Below are positions 50,452 to 61,590 of a DNA stretch of 64,000 bases, in pieces. The DNA is from Diploptera punctata. Its lineage: Eukaryota; Arthropoda; Insecta; Blattodea; Blaberidae. The position numbers and the translations under genes were made by a program. The DNA is taken from the NCBI GenBank assembly GCA_030220185.1, contig JASPKZ010007251.1:563501-627500 (forward strand). The letters run 5' to 3'. The notes under the pieces are model-generated. The model made no database searches. It was not told where the DNA came from and saw only the letters and a list, made by a program, of their open reading frames with translations. Position 1 is the stretch's first letter, and the number at the start of each line of letters is the position of its first letter.

Positions 50452-50990
50452 TTAATTTTATATACAATATTTTAACAAAGTTGAGGACACGGCACCAACC
50501 AACAGGTACAATTTAATTTTTAACTTTCATCATCTGTTCTTATATCTTCATTCTTTATCCGATCCAATCTTGCGCAGTGTTTTGTTCTTCTAAAGAAGTT
50601 AATTTATACGCTTTGTATCCTGCTTTGCAATTTTTTTGTCATTACCCAAGTTCCACTTCCATAAAGTAATACAGGAGCTGCCAAAACTTCAATCTAGTAG
50701 GCCTATATCTTCTTATTTTGTTATTTAATGTTTTACGTAGGGCCTATAGTTCCGCACATCATTTGAAATTTCAACAGTTTCAAATTTATGTCTGTCGATA
50801 GTTAAATTATAACCAAAATAGTTAAAATGTGCTGTTTCTTGTTCCAGAGGTTTATTGTCTATTATGATTTTTGATGTTAGGCCCTATATGTTCATTTCCC
50901 CAAAATGCAATCAATTATTTTTGTTTTTTCTTTTGATATTTTAAAATTATATTCTTGGCATAACTGATTTAATTGATGTAAAGAGTAATG

Positions 50991-51689
50991 TAAAACATAA
51001 AGGACTGCAGAAGGTAAAAACCTAATTATGACTTTTATTTTAGATACTTCAGGGTCTAGTCAGTAACCTTTGTGTTAATATCAAACATTTATGAATTTTA
51101 AAGAAGTTGACTGGGAATGTCAACTTACAATCTAGGGCAACAATACATATTTGTATTATTAAAAATAAGTTGCCGGTACATCGCTAAAAAATATGTTAAT
51201 GTAAGTTAATTAAGCCAAATATGTTGTAAAACAAATTTCTCGTGCTTTAGAGTTAAGTTACATTAGAACTCCTCAGAGAATTAATTTAATTTCAGTTGTA
51301 ATGGTGGTATTTGTGCTTTCGTCGAATAGTAACAATCCAGCCGGATGGTGCAAAGGTCCACAAATCTAAATTTAACATATAAAACAGATACGACACTTTG
51401 GCATGTTTACAAAATATGCGTACAGTCTGAAATTAAGTTGCTTGGATGCTTAAGAACACACTTGAGGCCTAAATACCATGGTAAATAATGTAAATTGTAG
51501 ACAATCACTTGAACATGTGGACTTTCAATAACTCAATCTTATATTAAATATAAACACATTTAGACATAGAGAATATTTAGTACAAAAATTAAATAAAAAA
51601 CAGATCATAACATGAGTTAATTTAGATGTTTGAGTCTGGAATTAGGCAGATTCTGAATTAAAAATCCCATTAGTCTACCACCTGAGATT
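50991..51689. other. No gene seen
   Basis: AT-rich. Nothing recognised. Confidence 0.5.
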
Positions 51690-52005
51690 CCCGATCGGAA
51701 CAGATTTCCTGGGTGAGGTTTTTTTGGGAGTTTCCTCATCTGTAAGATAAATGTCAGGAAACTTTAAGGCCCAAATGGTCTCCGAACACCATCTGCTCAT
51801 CATTATCATAAATAGAATATTCGCCTAATCAGATTAAGTTTAGTTTAGGCCTAAGACTCTTCTGGCGCTTCATCACCATCATCTTCAACTCTCATATCTT
51901 CGGGGCAGCGTAATTCCGCCTTCCAGGCGCCCCAACCTCAGAAGTGGGTACAAGTTCACAATGCCAGGAGAGAACACGAGAAACATCGAAATGACAACCT
52001 GGGAC
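51690..52005 (+). mobile_element. SINE-2, 5'-shortened
   Basis: Starts inside the head (GATTCCCGATCGG). Body TTCCTCATCTGTAAGATAAA; tail GGCGCCCCAACCTCAGAAGT and ATCGAAATGACAACCTGGGA. Confirms the SINE-2 tail order. Confidence 0.88.
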
Positions 52006-52104
52006 ATTGGAAGAGAAGAAAGATCTGAGAGAGATAGCCTAAATGAAACGGGAAATGATGCTTTCAACTTCGTACAACATTCTAACAAATATTTTAGTAT
52101 CCAG

Positions 52105-52220
52105 TCTTATTCCCTACTTGATGACGTAGTAGGTAATAATCAATGTGAATTTAGACGAGATAGGTCTACAATGGATCAGATTTTTAGTAAGATAGATTAT
52201 AAAAAAGAAATGTGAATATA
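52105..52220 (+). mobile_element. LINE-A-like reverse-transcriptase scrap
   Basis: LLDDVVGNNQCEFRRDRSTM and DQIF correspond to DDILGDHQCAFRRNRSTTDQ of the LINE-A copy at 4068. It is the only fragment here from that 5' side apart from 2792-4068. Confidence 0.8.
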
Positions 52221-52524
52221 ACGACATTGTAAATCAACTATGACTTATATAAACATGGTTATGGTGAAGTGAAATGTCGCAATCGAGTTTATCTGTGGAT
52301 CCATGTACAATCAGGTTCGTGAGCACAGGCACAGTAAGCCTATACGTCTGTCTCACCCTATAAAACGAACTCAGGCCATCACAGTAATTCATTGTCAATT
52401 GCGTTTTTCCACCGCCACTAAATTCTACTTTCAAGATAGCAAATAGGCCTACGGCAGCAAATTGAAAACTTGTTTACACCCACAGTAGGCTATGTCCTCT
52501 TTACTGTATTTCTATAGTAAAGCA
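52221..52524. other. No gene seen
   Basis: Nothing recognised. Confidence 0.5.
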
Positions 52525-52841
52525 GTCCACCGCTGTGGTCTCGAGATAGCGTGCTGCCTTGTCAAGCAGCGGGCCCGGGTTCCATTTCCGGTCGGGACAG
52601 GCTTCTGGGTGAGGTTTTTTCGGGGTCTTTCCTCACCTGTAAGACAAATGTCAGGAAGCTTAAGGTCCAACGGTCCCCGAAAATCATCTGGCCATCATCA
52701 TCATCATCATCAACTTTCACCGGTGTGGAAAGCAACGGGAAGCTACCACACCTATAATTCTCTAGTAAAGCTGCAAAGCATAGCATGAAAATGCTGTGAT
52801 TGCATTGAAAGACCTGCCGTCGGACAGAATTAGTGTGGATG
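52525..52841 (+). mobile_element. SINE-1
   Basis: GTCCACCGCTGTGGTCTCGA to GTGTGGATGGA. The B box is slightly changed (GGGTTCCATTTCC). Its tail runs into (TA)n at 52843. Confidence 0.93.

Positions 52842-52842
<1 letters not shown>

Positions 52843-52884
<42 letters not shown>
52843..52884. repeat. (TA)n microsatellite
   Basis: TA run of about 40 bp at the SINE-1 3' end. Confidence 0.95.
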
Positions 52885-52886
<2 letters not shown>

Positions 52887-52943
52887 TACATAATACTACA
52901 TAATATAAAGTTGACAAGGGAAAGAAAGAAAAATAGGAGTAAT

Positions 52944-53289
52944 AATTCATCCATAGTAATTCTGCCCGAAGGCAGGTCCTTCACTGCAATCATATCATTT
53001 TCATGCCATGCTTGCAGCTTTACTAGAGAATTGTAGGTGTGGTAGCTTCCCGTTGCTTTCCACACCGGTGAAGGTTGAGGATGATGATGATGATGATACG
53101 GATGTTGATGGTGATGATGGCCATATGATTTCGGGGACCGTTTGGGCCTTAAAGTTTTCCTGACATTTGTCTTACAGGTGAGGAAAACCCCCGATAAAAA
53201 CCTCACCCAGTAAAACTGCCCCGACCGGGGATCGAACGGGCCCACTGCATGACAAGGCAGCACGCTACCTCGAGAACACAGCGGTGGAC
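52944..53289 (-). mobile_element. SINE-1 with 9-bp target duplication
   Basis: AGGAGTAAT at 52935-52943 and 53290-53298. Opposite to 52525-52841, tails facing, so the pair forms an inverted repeat about 100 bp apart. Confidence 0.94.
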
Positions 53290-53299
53290 AGGAGTAATT

Positions 53300-53338
53300 T
53301 TAATAATAATAATAATAATAAATAATAATAATAATAAT
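53300..53338. repeat. (AAT)n microsatellite
   Basis: AAT repeats with one interruption. Confidence 0.95.
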
Positions 53339-53339
53339 A

Positions 53340-53727
53340 GCAAAAATAATATCCTATAATTAGATTAAGTAAATGGCTTTTTAAAGAATATGGGGCACCC
53401 AACTTTTTTTGGGGGGGGTTGGCAGTGAAGCAAAATCTGTGGGAGTCTGTTGGGTGTCATTCTTTCTATATGTTGGAGCCAATTAGATCTTGAGTTTTGA
53501 ATGATATCTATAATCCTTTAGAGGTTTAATTTGGTTCTTATAGGTCTATTTCACTATATTCCTTATGTAACAATATATAAGCCTAGTCTACTGATCGTAA
53601 GAATTTCATTTCAGTAAATAAACTTTGATATTCTCTCATACATGTTTCCACCATGTCTGTTATGATTACTCTTTTATAGGCCCCCGAAACTCCGAAAAAA
53701 ACTTTAAAATGTGATATTTTTTTAGGG
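53340..53727. other. No gene seen
   Basis: Includes a G9 run at 53411. Nothing else recognised. Confidence 0.5.
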
Positions 53728-54010
53728 TTCAGCTCGGTAACTGAGCGGTTTAAAGCATGATGCCAGAGTTACTGGAATTGCGGTGGTTCGAATCTCCATG
53801 GAGGAAAACGTTTTCTTATGGAATTTCGACCATCATATGACCGGTCCACACCCAGAATCCTGTGGAATTTGGGTAGCTATAATAAGTATAGGTACTAGTT
53901 TGAGGAATCCAGCTATAACGACTGGGGGACCCAACCTACTGTTCACATATCATACTGACTATGTGATTAACACATATGATTATGACAGCTATTAGGCCAA
54001 GGATGTGCCA
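53728..54010 (+). mobile_element. SINE-4
   Basis: CTCGGTAACTGAGCGGTTTA head, GGTTCGAATCTCCATGG B box, CTGGGGGACCCAACC body. The 3' end is diverged. Confidence 0.85.
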
Positions 54011-54860
54011 TGGAGATTTTTCTTTTGTTTGAAGAGATCTTCGGGAACCGGATACTAGATATGGGCCTAGGCTATAAATTATACCCAGTTGGCTGAGGAT
54101 AAGGCTCAATTAATGTCCTTAGTAAAAGCGGTATTGAACCTATGGGTTCCATAATCCTGGACGCAGTTAAGATGGTGTAGGCCTATGCATACTAAGAAAT
54201 TAGTAACTTAAGTGTTAGCTGGCAACTGTTAAAGAAACCGCTTAATTACATAGCATTAAAATGTTTGATCCCAACTAGACGATTTTGGTGAAATGCAGAA
54301 AGGGAACAGTGGCTGTTATTATATGTTGAAATGGAATTCATGTGGTGGTATTTAATAGCATGGTAGTGACTTCTTTGCATGCCACAGCAATACCATTAAA
54401 GCTTCCGTTGTCTTTCAGCCAAAAATATACAACACAAAACATTTCTTAGCAGGGGAAAGACGTAGAAAAATTACTAAGAGCATAGAGAAGTCTCTCATGT
54501 AGACTTCATCTGTCGGATCTATTAAAAAGATCAATTTTCAGGTCGCAGGACAAGCCATTTGTTATGGAAATAAGAGTGGCTACTTTGTCTTACTACACCG
54601 TGTTTAATAAATGTAGGCCTATATTTTGTTGCAGCCCTCAAATTTTTCAATCGGATTGTTACCGGGACTTTCAACATCGCTGATCAATTCTCTTTATCAA
54701 ATTTTGCTCTAAATTACTCGTACCCGCAATTCTAACATCTTACACCACACACAACATAGCCTAAATAGGCCTACCTGTTGATGCTGTGTAAGGTTAATGT
54801 GTAAAATCCAGACTTTTGTGTAATTACACATTTTCGCCTTGAAATGTATCTGTAAATAAT
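54011..54860. other. No gene seen
   Basis: AT-rich intergenic sequence with GGCCTA motifs (54179, 54617, 54768). No coding signal. Confidence 0.55.
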
Positions 54861-55590
54861 TTTAATTTCCAATATGCTTGGGATAAAATAAAGTGGTCAA
54901 CAAAAAAATCATCTCCAACACATGTAGAATAAAATACATAGAACAGATACTGTATCTTTACACAGAAGTATTATTCCAAAAAGTTTTTTTTTTAGTGCGC
55001 TATAGTATTGGGACGACGATATATTTATCCTCTTGAGAGGAAGAGAAGGTTCCTAGGGTTCCACCCGGGTAGATAAATAGAAAAAGAAATAAATATTACT
55101 ATTTGGAATTTCAATTGTTATTTAAATAGAAGTTTCAGCATAATTTTTCCAAAAACTGAGTGGAGCACTTCAAAGAATAAACTGTTCTTTTTTGTCTTAA
55201 CGAACTAGTCTCTCTTCAACTCTAACGACTGAAATGCTGAAGTAGACATTTGAAATTTGTTGGTGTTAAAGGAAATGCTCACACCATATACCTTAGAGTT
55301 ATCAACAAAAAGAAAATAATTATACCATCAAAAGCGTGCGGTGCTCTATATCAATTAATAACTTATATTTGATAACAAACAGATATTGGTAAAAGTAATT
55401 GGTAAAAGTAAGCTCTCTAAGAAGAAAATGTAAAAATCATAAAAAGCACCCCACGCTTTTGATGGTAAAATTATTTTCTTTTTGTTGATAACTCTAATTT
55501 TATTCTACATGTGTTGGAGATGATTTTTTTGTTGACCACTTTATTTTATCCCAAGCGTATTGGAAATTAAAATTATTTTTCATTTTTTAG
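54861..55590. mobile_element. Long terminal-inverted-repeat element
   Basis: 54861-54940 is the reverse complement of about 55494-55576: AATTTTAATTTCCAATATGC and ATAAAGTGGTCAACAAAAAA against the matching 3' block. An inner pair (GTTATCAACAAAAAGAAAAT at 55298 and its complement near 55470; ATCAAAAGCGTG and CACGCTTTTGAT) continues the arms. The centre has no long frame. A non-autonomous DNA element or foldback. Confidence 0.75.
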
Positions 55591-55744
55591 TTTTCTAATA
55601 AAGCGTGTTCTTTTAGTTTTTTAAAACTATTATTTATTTTTTATTTTTAATATTTTACAGAATAAGATACAAATATAAATATCTTTAAATTCGATACTAT
55701 TGTAGAATGAGCTAAAGTAATACTCTTCTATAAAAAAAAAAACC

Positions 55745-55965
55745 TCCAACCCTCCCGTCCTAGTATTACCTTGCTCTTCTAGATGTCAGTATGAGGCGGA
55801 ACGCTGACCACGGACCACTCAAATGACATCTATACGAAAACAAGTGTAACTAAATTAGTATGGTTCAAATACTTTCCTGTAGGGGGAGAGTGCCTAAATC
55901 TCTGTTAAGGGAAACATGGGCTTACAAGATACAAGAAGATTTTTACCTAACATGAGATGAGATTG
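55745..55965 (+). mobile_element. SINE-3 3' part
   Basis: CCCGTCCTAGTATTACCTTG, TGACATCTATACGAAAACAA and GGAAACATGGGCTTACAAGA match 27140-27306. Confidence 0.88.
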
Positions 55966-56035
55966 AAGGTGAAATGAAATGAAAAAATTGAGATAAAATG
56001 AGATTATGGGAGAGAGAGGAGGAGTGGAGAGTGCT

Positions 56036-56520
56036 AACTAATTAACTCACTGGCTCTATCGAACCCGTAGGTTCATGGCCGTGCGGACATAAGCTCTCCA
56101 TACAACCCTATCCTGAGCTAATGTTTTTCAACATCCCCTGCATAATCTACTTTCCTCAAATTATGGATAATGTTATTCCCCCACCTCATTCTTGGTCTAC
56201 CAACTGGGCGTTCTCCCTCTGGTTTTCCTACAAGAAGCTTCCATGCACCTCTTTCATTCACCACTCTTGTCCATCGCAGTCTATACGAGGCTTAAGTATT
56301 CTTATTATGTCTGGCTTCCTATACATACCATATAGCTCACCATTATATAGTTTTCTCTATTTACCTGTCTGTTCACTTCTTTTTGTCCCAAACATTTTCC
56401 AAAATTGCTCGTCACTTTTTCGACCAAGGTATTTTTTTTGTCTGACTTATCACCTTCGACCTGTCCGGCATGACTAACACTTTCGGCAGCAGTGCTACCG
56501 CCGGTATAGCTCTCGGGGTC
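56036..56520 (-). mobile_element. LINE-A 5'-end/3'-end chimera, copy 3
   Basis: Minus strand: AGCTATACCGGCGGTAGCAC and GGTCGAAAAAGTGACGA (5' part, 56520-56400) join directly to AAAATGTTTGGGACAAAAAG and the remaining C-terminus of LINE-A, ending at the GAGTTAATTAGT edge. The junction is further upstream in LINE-A than in the other two chimeras. Confidence 0.85.
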
Positions 56521-56905
56521 ATTTAAGCACGCAAGCCACTCCACCACTACAAGGTAAAGATACCATGGAGGGGTAGAGAGCAATAGTGAGACGAAATTCG
56601 GCAAACAGGAGAATCCTGAGAAAAATCCGAACAGTCCCGGTGTGGCCCACTACCAATACCTCTCTAGAACTGCTAGGATTCTAACCCGAGATCCCAGTCG
56701 GTGCAGCAGCGCGCGCCAATTACGTGTCCACTGAAACGGCTTGGAGAACCTTAATGGTTGGATCCATATGCATAGACTAGATGTACTGTTAGAAGTATGA
56801 GTTGTAAACTGTGACTATGATACAAAGATACCTTACTACGAATTGCCCTGCAATTGGAATAACCTGTATTCCAGTTGTGAATCAATTCTTTATAACAGGA
56901 ACAAC
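56521..56905. other. No gene seen
   Basis: A GC-richer stretch at 56600-56740 has no recognisable gene or repeat. Confidence 0.5.

Positions 56906-56982
<77 letters not shown>
56906..56982. repeat. (AAT)n microsatellite, LINE-F tail
   Basis: About 25 AAT units on plus, i.e. the ATT tail of the minus-strand LINE-F. Confidence 0.96.
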
Positions 56983-56986
<4 letters not shown>

Positions 56987-57189
56987 GTTTTATTTATTCT
57001 GGCAGAGTTAAGGCCATAAGGCCTTCTCTTCCACTCAACCAGCACAAATACAAACAAATATTTGACAAATATAGATATACACTATACTAATTATAAGCAG
57101 TTAAAGATACATTAAATGTAGCAATGTAAATTTCATGTACAAACAACATTTTATACGATAATAACAATAATAATACTTACGATAACAAT

Positions 57190-57270
57190 AATAATAATAA
57201 TAATAATAATAATATAATGATAATAATATAATAATGATGATAATAATAATAATTATAATAATAATAATGG
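57190..57270. repeat. (AATAAT)n interrupted microsatellite
   Basis: Degenerate AAT/ATG tract in the LINE-F UTR, at the SINE-5 insertion point. Confidence 0.9.
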
Positions 57271-57570
57271 GGCCACGCCGTAGCGTAGTGGTTAAGGTAT
57301 TGCGCTACAAGCCGGAAGGTCGAGGATTCAAGTCCCGGAGGGGTCAGGATTTTTAAACTGACCCAAACCTCCTGGCGGCACTATGACCCTGGGGTCGACT
57401 CAGCCTCTATTGAAAATGAGTACCAGACGCTTGTTCTGGGGGTAAAGGCGGCCGTCACGCAGGGCCGACAACCCGGCTGACATCAAGTGCCGATTGTCCA
57501 GAAAAAGTGGGAGCCTTAACCTCCCACTGCCCCGAGGGCCTCCTGAGGCCTGTAATGGGAATACTTTTAT
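57271..57570 (+). mobile_element. SINE-5, full-length
   Basis: GGCCACGCCGTAGCGTAGTG head, GGATTCAAGTCCCGG B box, GCCGTCACGCAGGGCCGACA body, ending GGGCCTCCTGAGGCCTGTAA. An AT-rich duplicated target cannot be separated from the host AAT repeat. Confidence 0.93.
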
Positions 57571-58019
57571 TTTAATTATAATAATAATAGTATAAATATG
57601 ATAAATTATACGAGAAACGCCAATTAATATATATACCTCACACTGGGTAAAGTCGAGGTTAGAGCAAATATAAATTTAGGCTAGATTTCTTTTAAAAGTT
57701 GCCAATGTCCGGCAGCCCCTTATTTCTTGTGGTAGGGAATTCCAGTTGCGAGAAGTGAAGATAGTATATGACATGGAGTGATGTGATGTCCTATGTTGCG
57801 GTATATTAAACAAGAGACTATGTTGTGATCTTGTGTATGTAATGGTTTGAGGATAGATACTGGAAACGGGATGATAAATAATTGGGAATCGAGGTATGTA
57901 GGATCTTAAATAAGAGAATTAGACAATGCGATTTTCTTCTCTCTTTTAGGTGTAACCATGACAATTCGTGGAAAAATAGAGAAATGTGATAGTATTTTCG
58001 AACATTAAATATGAATCTG

Positions 58020-58450
58020 ATACACATATTAAAGAACTTTGAAAAATAAAGTCAGGAAAGACTCTATAATGAAATTATACAAGACAATGGCAGTGCCTAT
58101 TGTTACTTATGGATCCGAAACATGGACAGTGACAACACAACAATCTGCCAGAATACAAGCTGCTGAAATGAAATTCCTCAGACCAATAGCAGGATATCAA
58201 AGAACAGACAAAAAAAACACACAAATAAGATAACAACTAAAAGTAGAGGAATTAAACACAACGATAGTGAAATGCAGAACAAACTGGAAAGAACACTTGG
58301 CAAGGATGACTGAGAATAGAATACCAAAAGCAGCATTACAACTATTCACCACGAGGAAGAAGTTTGGGAAGACCAAAGAAAAGGATGGAAACAGCAACAA
58401 TTTGGAGCCGGAACAGGCTAGTAAATAAGCCTAAACCGTGATGAAGAAGA
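58020..58450 (+). mobile_element. LINE-D-like C-terminal fragment
   Basis: MKLYKTMAVPIVTYGSETWT and SARIQAAEMKFLRPIAGYQR, then a stop; then TNWKEHLARMTENRIPKAAL. Ends GAACAGGCTAGTAAATAAGC and GATGAAGAAGAAGG. Confidence 0.87.
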
Positions 58451-58664
58451 AGGATCAATTCTTCGGTTCCTCTCTTGAAGACAGTGGAACCTCTGGTTCG
58501 GCTTGAGCCTATTTGCTCCGGTTCTTAAAGTTTGAATATTAAACTTTTAGCTATTGCCGCTGAGGTGATACCGGGACGTTGGTCAATTTTTACTTAATGT
58601 ATGCCTATGTGCTTGATGGTGCAGCTCTCTATCCTTTATTTCTTGCGACAATATAAGATAATGT

Positions 58665-59480
58665 CGGCCGCGGTGGACTAGTGGTTATGCTCCTTGCCAC
58701 TGGTCCCAGGGGTGGCGGGTTCAAATCCGGCTGGGGTCGATGGATTTTTAGGACGTAAAAATCCAAGGAGCGTGTCCTCCAGGAGGAACTTTAAGCCGTG
58801 GGTCCCGAGTCTGAAGTTTTTCAGGTTCATAAAAGAACCTAAAACCTGAATAAAAAGCCTCTAAGCAAAATTTACCGACATTAACGTCCTAGTAATACCT
58901 CATTGAATTGGTATGTTGGTCGCATGCCATTCATGATATCTGTGGCCAAATCATCATCATCATCCTGCCAGGTAGGGCCTATTAGTCCTAGAAGAACTGT
59001 TACGGCCTGAGAAAGCGGTTTTCGTGCCATCTTTTCATAAGTCGACCAAGTGACCGTTTCCCATTTGGACAGTTGTTCATTATTGCCTTGGGGATCCTGG
59101 ATCTAGCCATTCTTGAGACATGTTCCTTCCAGTTTAGCTGATATCTGGAGATGTAGTCCAGTATTGGTGACACATTAAGTTCTTGAAGGATTTCTACATT
59201 TTTCTTTCGATCCCATTTGGTGTAGCCAGCTGTTCGGCGCATAAATTTCATCTCACAAGCTGTTAGTCTACTTTCATCTCTCGTCCTTATAGTCCACGCT
59301 TCACTCCCATAACATAGGACTGGTCGAGCCATTATTTGATAAAGACGAGTACGAGTTGATTTTTGCACTAATGACGGTTTTAAAACTCTATTAATGACCT
59401 CTGTGGGCAAATAAAGTAACTAAAATAACTTGGTCTAGTAATTCCTAACAAAGGAGAGGCTATGGCTCAGAGTTGGACTA
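58665..59480 (+). mobile_element. SINE-3 interrupted by LINE-B
   Basis: 5' part 58665-58950 (GGCCGCGGTGGACTAGTGGT; GTCGATGGATTTTTAGGACG). 3' part from about 59394 (CTCTGTGGGCAAATAAAGTA, AAAGGAGAGGCTATGGCTC). The related copy at 43757 shows these parts contiguous. Confidence 0.9.
58951..59394 (-). mobile_element. LINE-B C-terminal fragment nested in SINE-3
   Basis: Minus frame 59410-59000: INRVLKPSLVQKSTRTRLYQ, LCYGSEAWTIRTRDESR, MKFMRRTAGYTKWDRKKN and RSLGRLMKRWHEN. Open throughout. CTGTGGCCAAAT and CTGTGGGCAAAT on the two sides are the probable target duplication. The 3' end is a GATGATGATGAT run. Confidence 0.92.
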
Positions 59481-59737
59481 GGCCATTATAGATTATAGAT
59501 AGATTGGGGTCGCCATGGAAAATAAGAACGGTATTAGCGATATTACAAGGAGCAAATAGCATCTTGACATATTATTAGATGTCAAAGGTGAAATAACATA
59601 ACAAATGTTAACTTCTCCACCTGCTGGCACCACTTCACATTACAATTTCTAAGCTCGTGGACAACTTAATCGCACTTAGGTTTACACAGGTACATTGCCC
59701 CTAAATTGTACTTCAACTGGTTAAGCATTAGTTTATG
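59481..59737. other. No gene seen
   Basis: Nothing recognised. Confidence 0.5.
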
Positions 59738-60060
59738 TCCCGCGCCTTAGCCGAGCAGTTTAAGGTTTCAACTCTTCATGCAGAACTACGAGACTTGCCC
59801 TGGTTTGAGTCCCCATGGGGGAAAACATTTTGTCATGGAATGTCGCCCAGTATGGGACCCAGCCGCATTGTTAGGAATTTAGATATATATAATAAGCAGT
59901 TGTTCCAGGTTGAGAAAACTAGCCTATAAAGGGTGTGGGACTCGACATGCCGACCACATGTCACCCTTATAACGGCTAGATGATCGTCTACACAGGATAT
60001 GAGGCCAGTAGCCGGCTGGTTGACCAAGGACATTCTCGGCCTGTCATGCCTGGAGTTGGA
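59738..60060 (+). mobile_element. SINE-4
   Basis: CCCGCGCCTTAGCCGAGCAG head, GGTTTGAGTCCCCATGG B box, tail TATGAGGCCAGTAGCCGGCT to CTCGGCCTGTCATGCC. Confidence 0.9.
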
Positions 60061-60142
60061 AGAGCGTTAGTTTAACTATCCTACATAAAACAATGTAAAA
60101 TTATAAATTACCAAACAAAATGAAGTTAGGGGCATTTGTAAT

Positions 60143-60858
60143 GACTATTTAACTCATGCCCCAAATGGGAGTCAATGGCCAATCACATTTCAATGATTTT
60201 TTATTTACAACCAATCACAGTCATGTTTCGCCTCGAATTTATCAACTAAAGTTTATCATATTAAAGACAGCACCTCCTTTTTAACATTCTGAATAGGCCA
60301 TAGCATTATTTTGCAGTGACTGACTCCCCAAGAAATACGGCTACCAGGTTGTACGTATAGTGCATGAATGTCAACAGATAGAGCATGCGGGAGATAATAT
60401 AAAAACATTTGTAGCAATTGATTATAGGCATACGACAAAAAAGAAAAAAAACACTGTTTGCACTTTCTTAAACGAATTATTTTCCAGGAAATGACGTTGC
60501 AGAATAATATAATTGACATATTTACATCATAGGACATCAGAAATTAATTAATACCTTTATAGTAGTAGTAGTATTCAAATGTTCTGAAGCTCTTGATTTG
60601 TCATCATTCGCTTGTTAATACCTATAATGTTGGTTATAAATTTCTCCACTAGGGTGTATTCTTACAATATTGCGACCCTTTGGCAATAAATAATATGATC
60701 TGGTTGAAGTGATGAATAAAAGAAGCAAATGAAGCGTACCAATCGTTTCTCATTTGTTTTCAAACACGCCGTTTACATTAAATATATAAATATTTAAAAT
60801 AACTATAGTTAAATAATGATTTGTGGGTAAACAGCTTAAATTTATTCGTTAAATAGTC
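60143..60858 (-). mobile_element. M1 element, copy D
   Basis: From GACTATTTAACTCATGCCCC (60143) to CGTTAAATAGTC (60858). Interior blocks are the reverse complement of copies A-C. It is separated from copy E by a truncated hairpin arm (60859-60893). Confidence 0.85.
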
Positions 60859-60893
60859 CTAACAAATGCCACTCTTAATTTCCAAATTCTCTA

Positions 60894-61590
60894 GACTATT
60901 TAACTCATGTCCCAAATGGGAGTCAATGACCAATCACATTTCAACGATTTTTTATTTACAACCAATTACAGTCCTGTTTCGCCTAGAATTTACCAACTAA
61001 AGTTTATCATAATAAAGAAAGCACCTCCTTTTTAACATCTGGATAGGTCATAAGCATTATTTTGCAGTGACTGACCCTCTAAGAAATACGGCTACCAGAT
61101 TTTGTATATAGTGCATGAATGTCAACACATAGCGCATGCGGGAGTTAATATAAAAAGCTATTGATTATACCACCAAAAAAAAGAAACCACTGTTTGCACT
61201 TTCTTAAATGTATTTTTTCCCAGGTAATAACATTCCAGAAAAATATAATTGTCATATTTACATCAGAAACGAATTAATATACAGTTTGATGTGTTTAATT
61301 TTTTCTCCACTAGAGTGTATTCTTACAATATTGCGTTCCTTTGGCAATAAATAATATGATCTGGTTGAAGTGATGAACAAAAGAAGCAAATGAAGCGTGC
61401 CAATCGTTTCTCATTTGTTTTCAAACATCGCCGTTTACATTAAGTATATAAATAATTTAAAATAACTATAGTTAAATAATGATTTGTGAATAAACAGCTT
61501 GATTGGATTCGTTAAATAGTCCTAACAAATGCCACTCTTGATTTCCAAATTCTCTAGATAAATTTATTCATTCCTCACTTCGTGATAAAT
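60894..61590 (-). mobile_element. M1 element, copy E, with hairpin
   Basis: GACTATTTAACTCATGTCCC (60894) to CGTTAAATAGTC (61521), then the hairpin region TTTCCAAATTCTCTAGATAA. Direct tandem with copy D. Confidence 0.85.

Larger units (their letters stand above)
50122..50532. mobile_element. Penelope-like palindromic element with 14-bp target duplication
   Basis: TCTGTTCTTATATC at 50108-50121 and 50533-50546 marks a clean insertion (411 bp) in LINE-D. A short leader containing ATTCCGTTGAGGTGAAG is followed by near-perfect arms 50169-50337 and 50356-50530 with an 18-base loop. Each arm carries a hammerhead-like motif pointing in opposite directions. The leader, the motif and the following AAAGTTGAGGACACGG are shared with 28928-29254. 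Inverted pseudo-LTR units and hammerhead ribozymes are established features of Penelope-like elements. No reverse transcriptase or GIY-YIG coding is left. Confidence 0.75.
49866..50990 (-). mobile_element. LINE-D, interrupted by a foldback
   Basis: Left part (49866-50107): complement of the C-terminus seen at 26205 (AAGTAGCATTTAACTACAAG on minus). Right part (50547-50990): ATCTTCATTCTTTATCCGAT and, further right, codons toward the reverse transcriptase. A (TA)n tract lies at 50065-50101. Confidence 0.82.
56983..58012 (-). mobile_element. LINE-F 3' part with nested SINE-5
   Basis: 3' end TTCTGGCAGAGTTAAGGCC (plus) with CTCTTCCACTCAACCAGC. UTR with AAT repeats. Coding part 58012-57650 with FQYLSSNHYIHKITT and GLPDIGNF-like residues on minus. 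The SINE-5 lies within the UTR repeat. Confidence 0.85.

Noticed and set aside
56906..57270. CRISPR-like or satellite array
   Set aside because: Simple AAT microsatellite and LINE-F tail. There are no repeat-spacer units anywhere in the window, and the DNA is eukaryotic.
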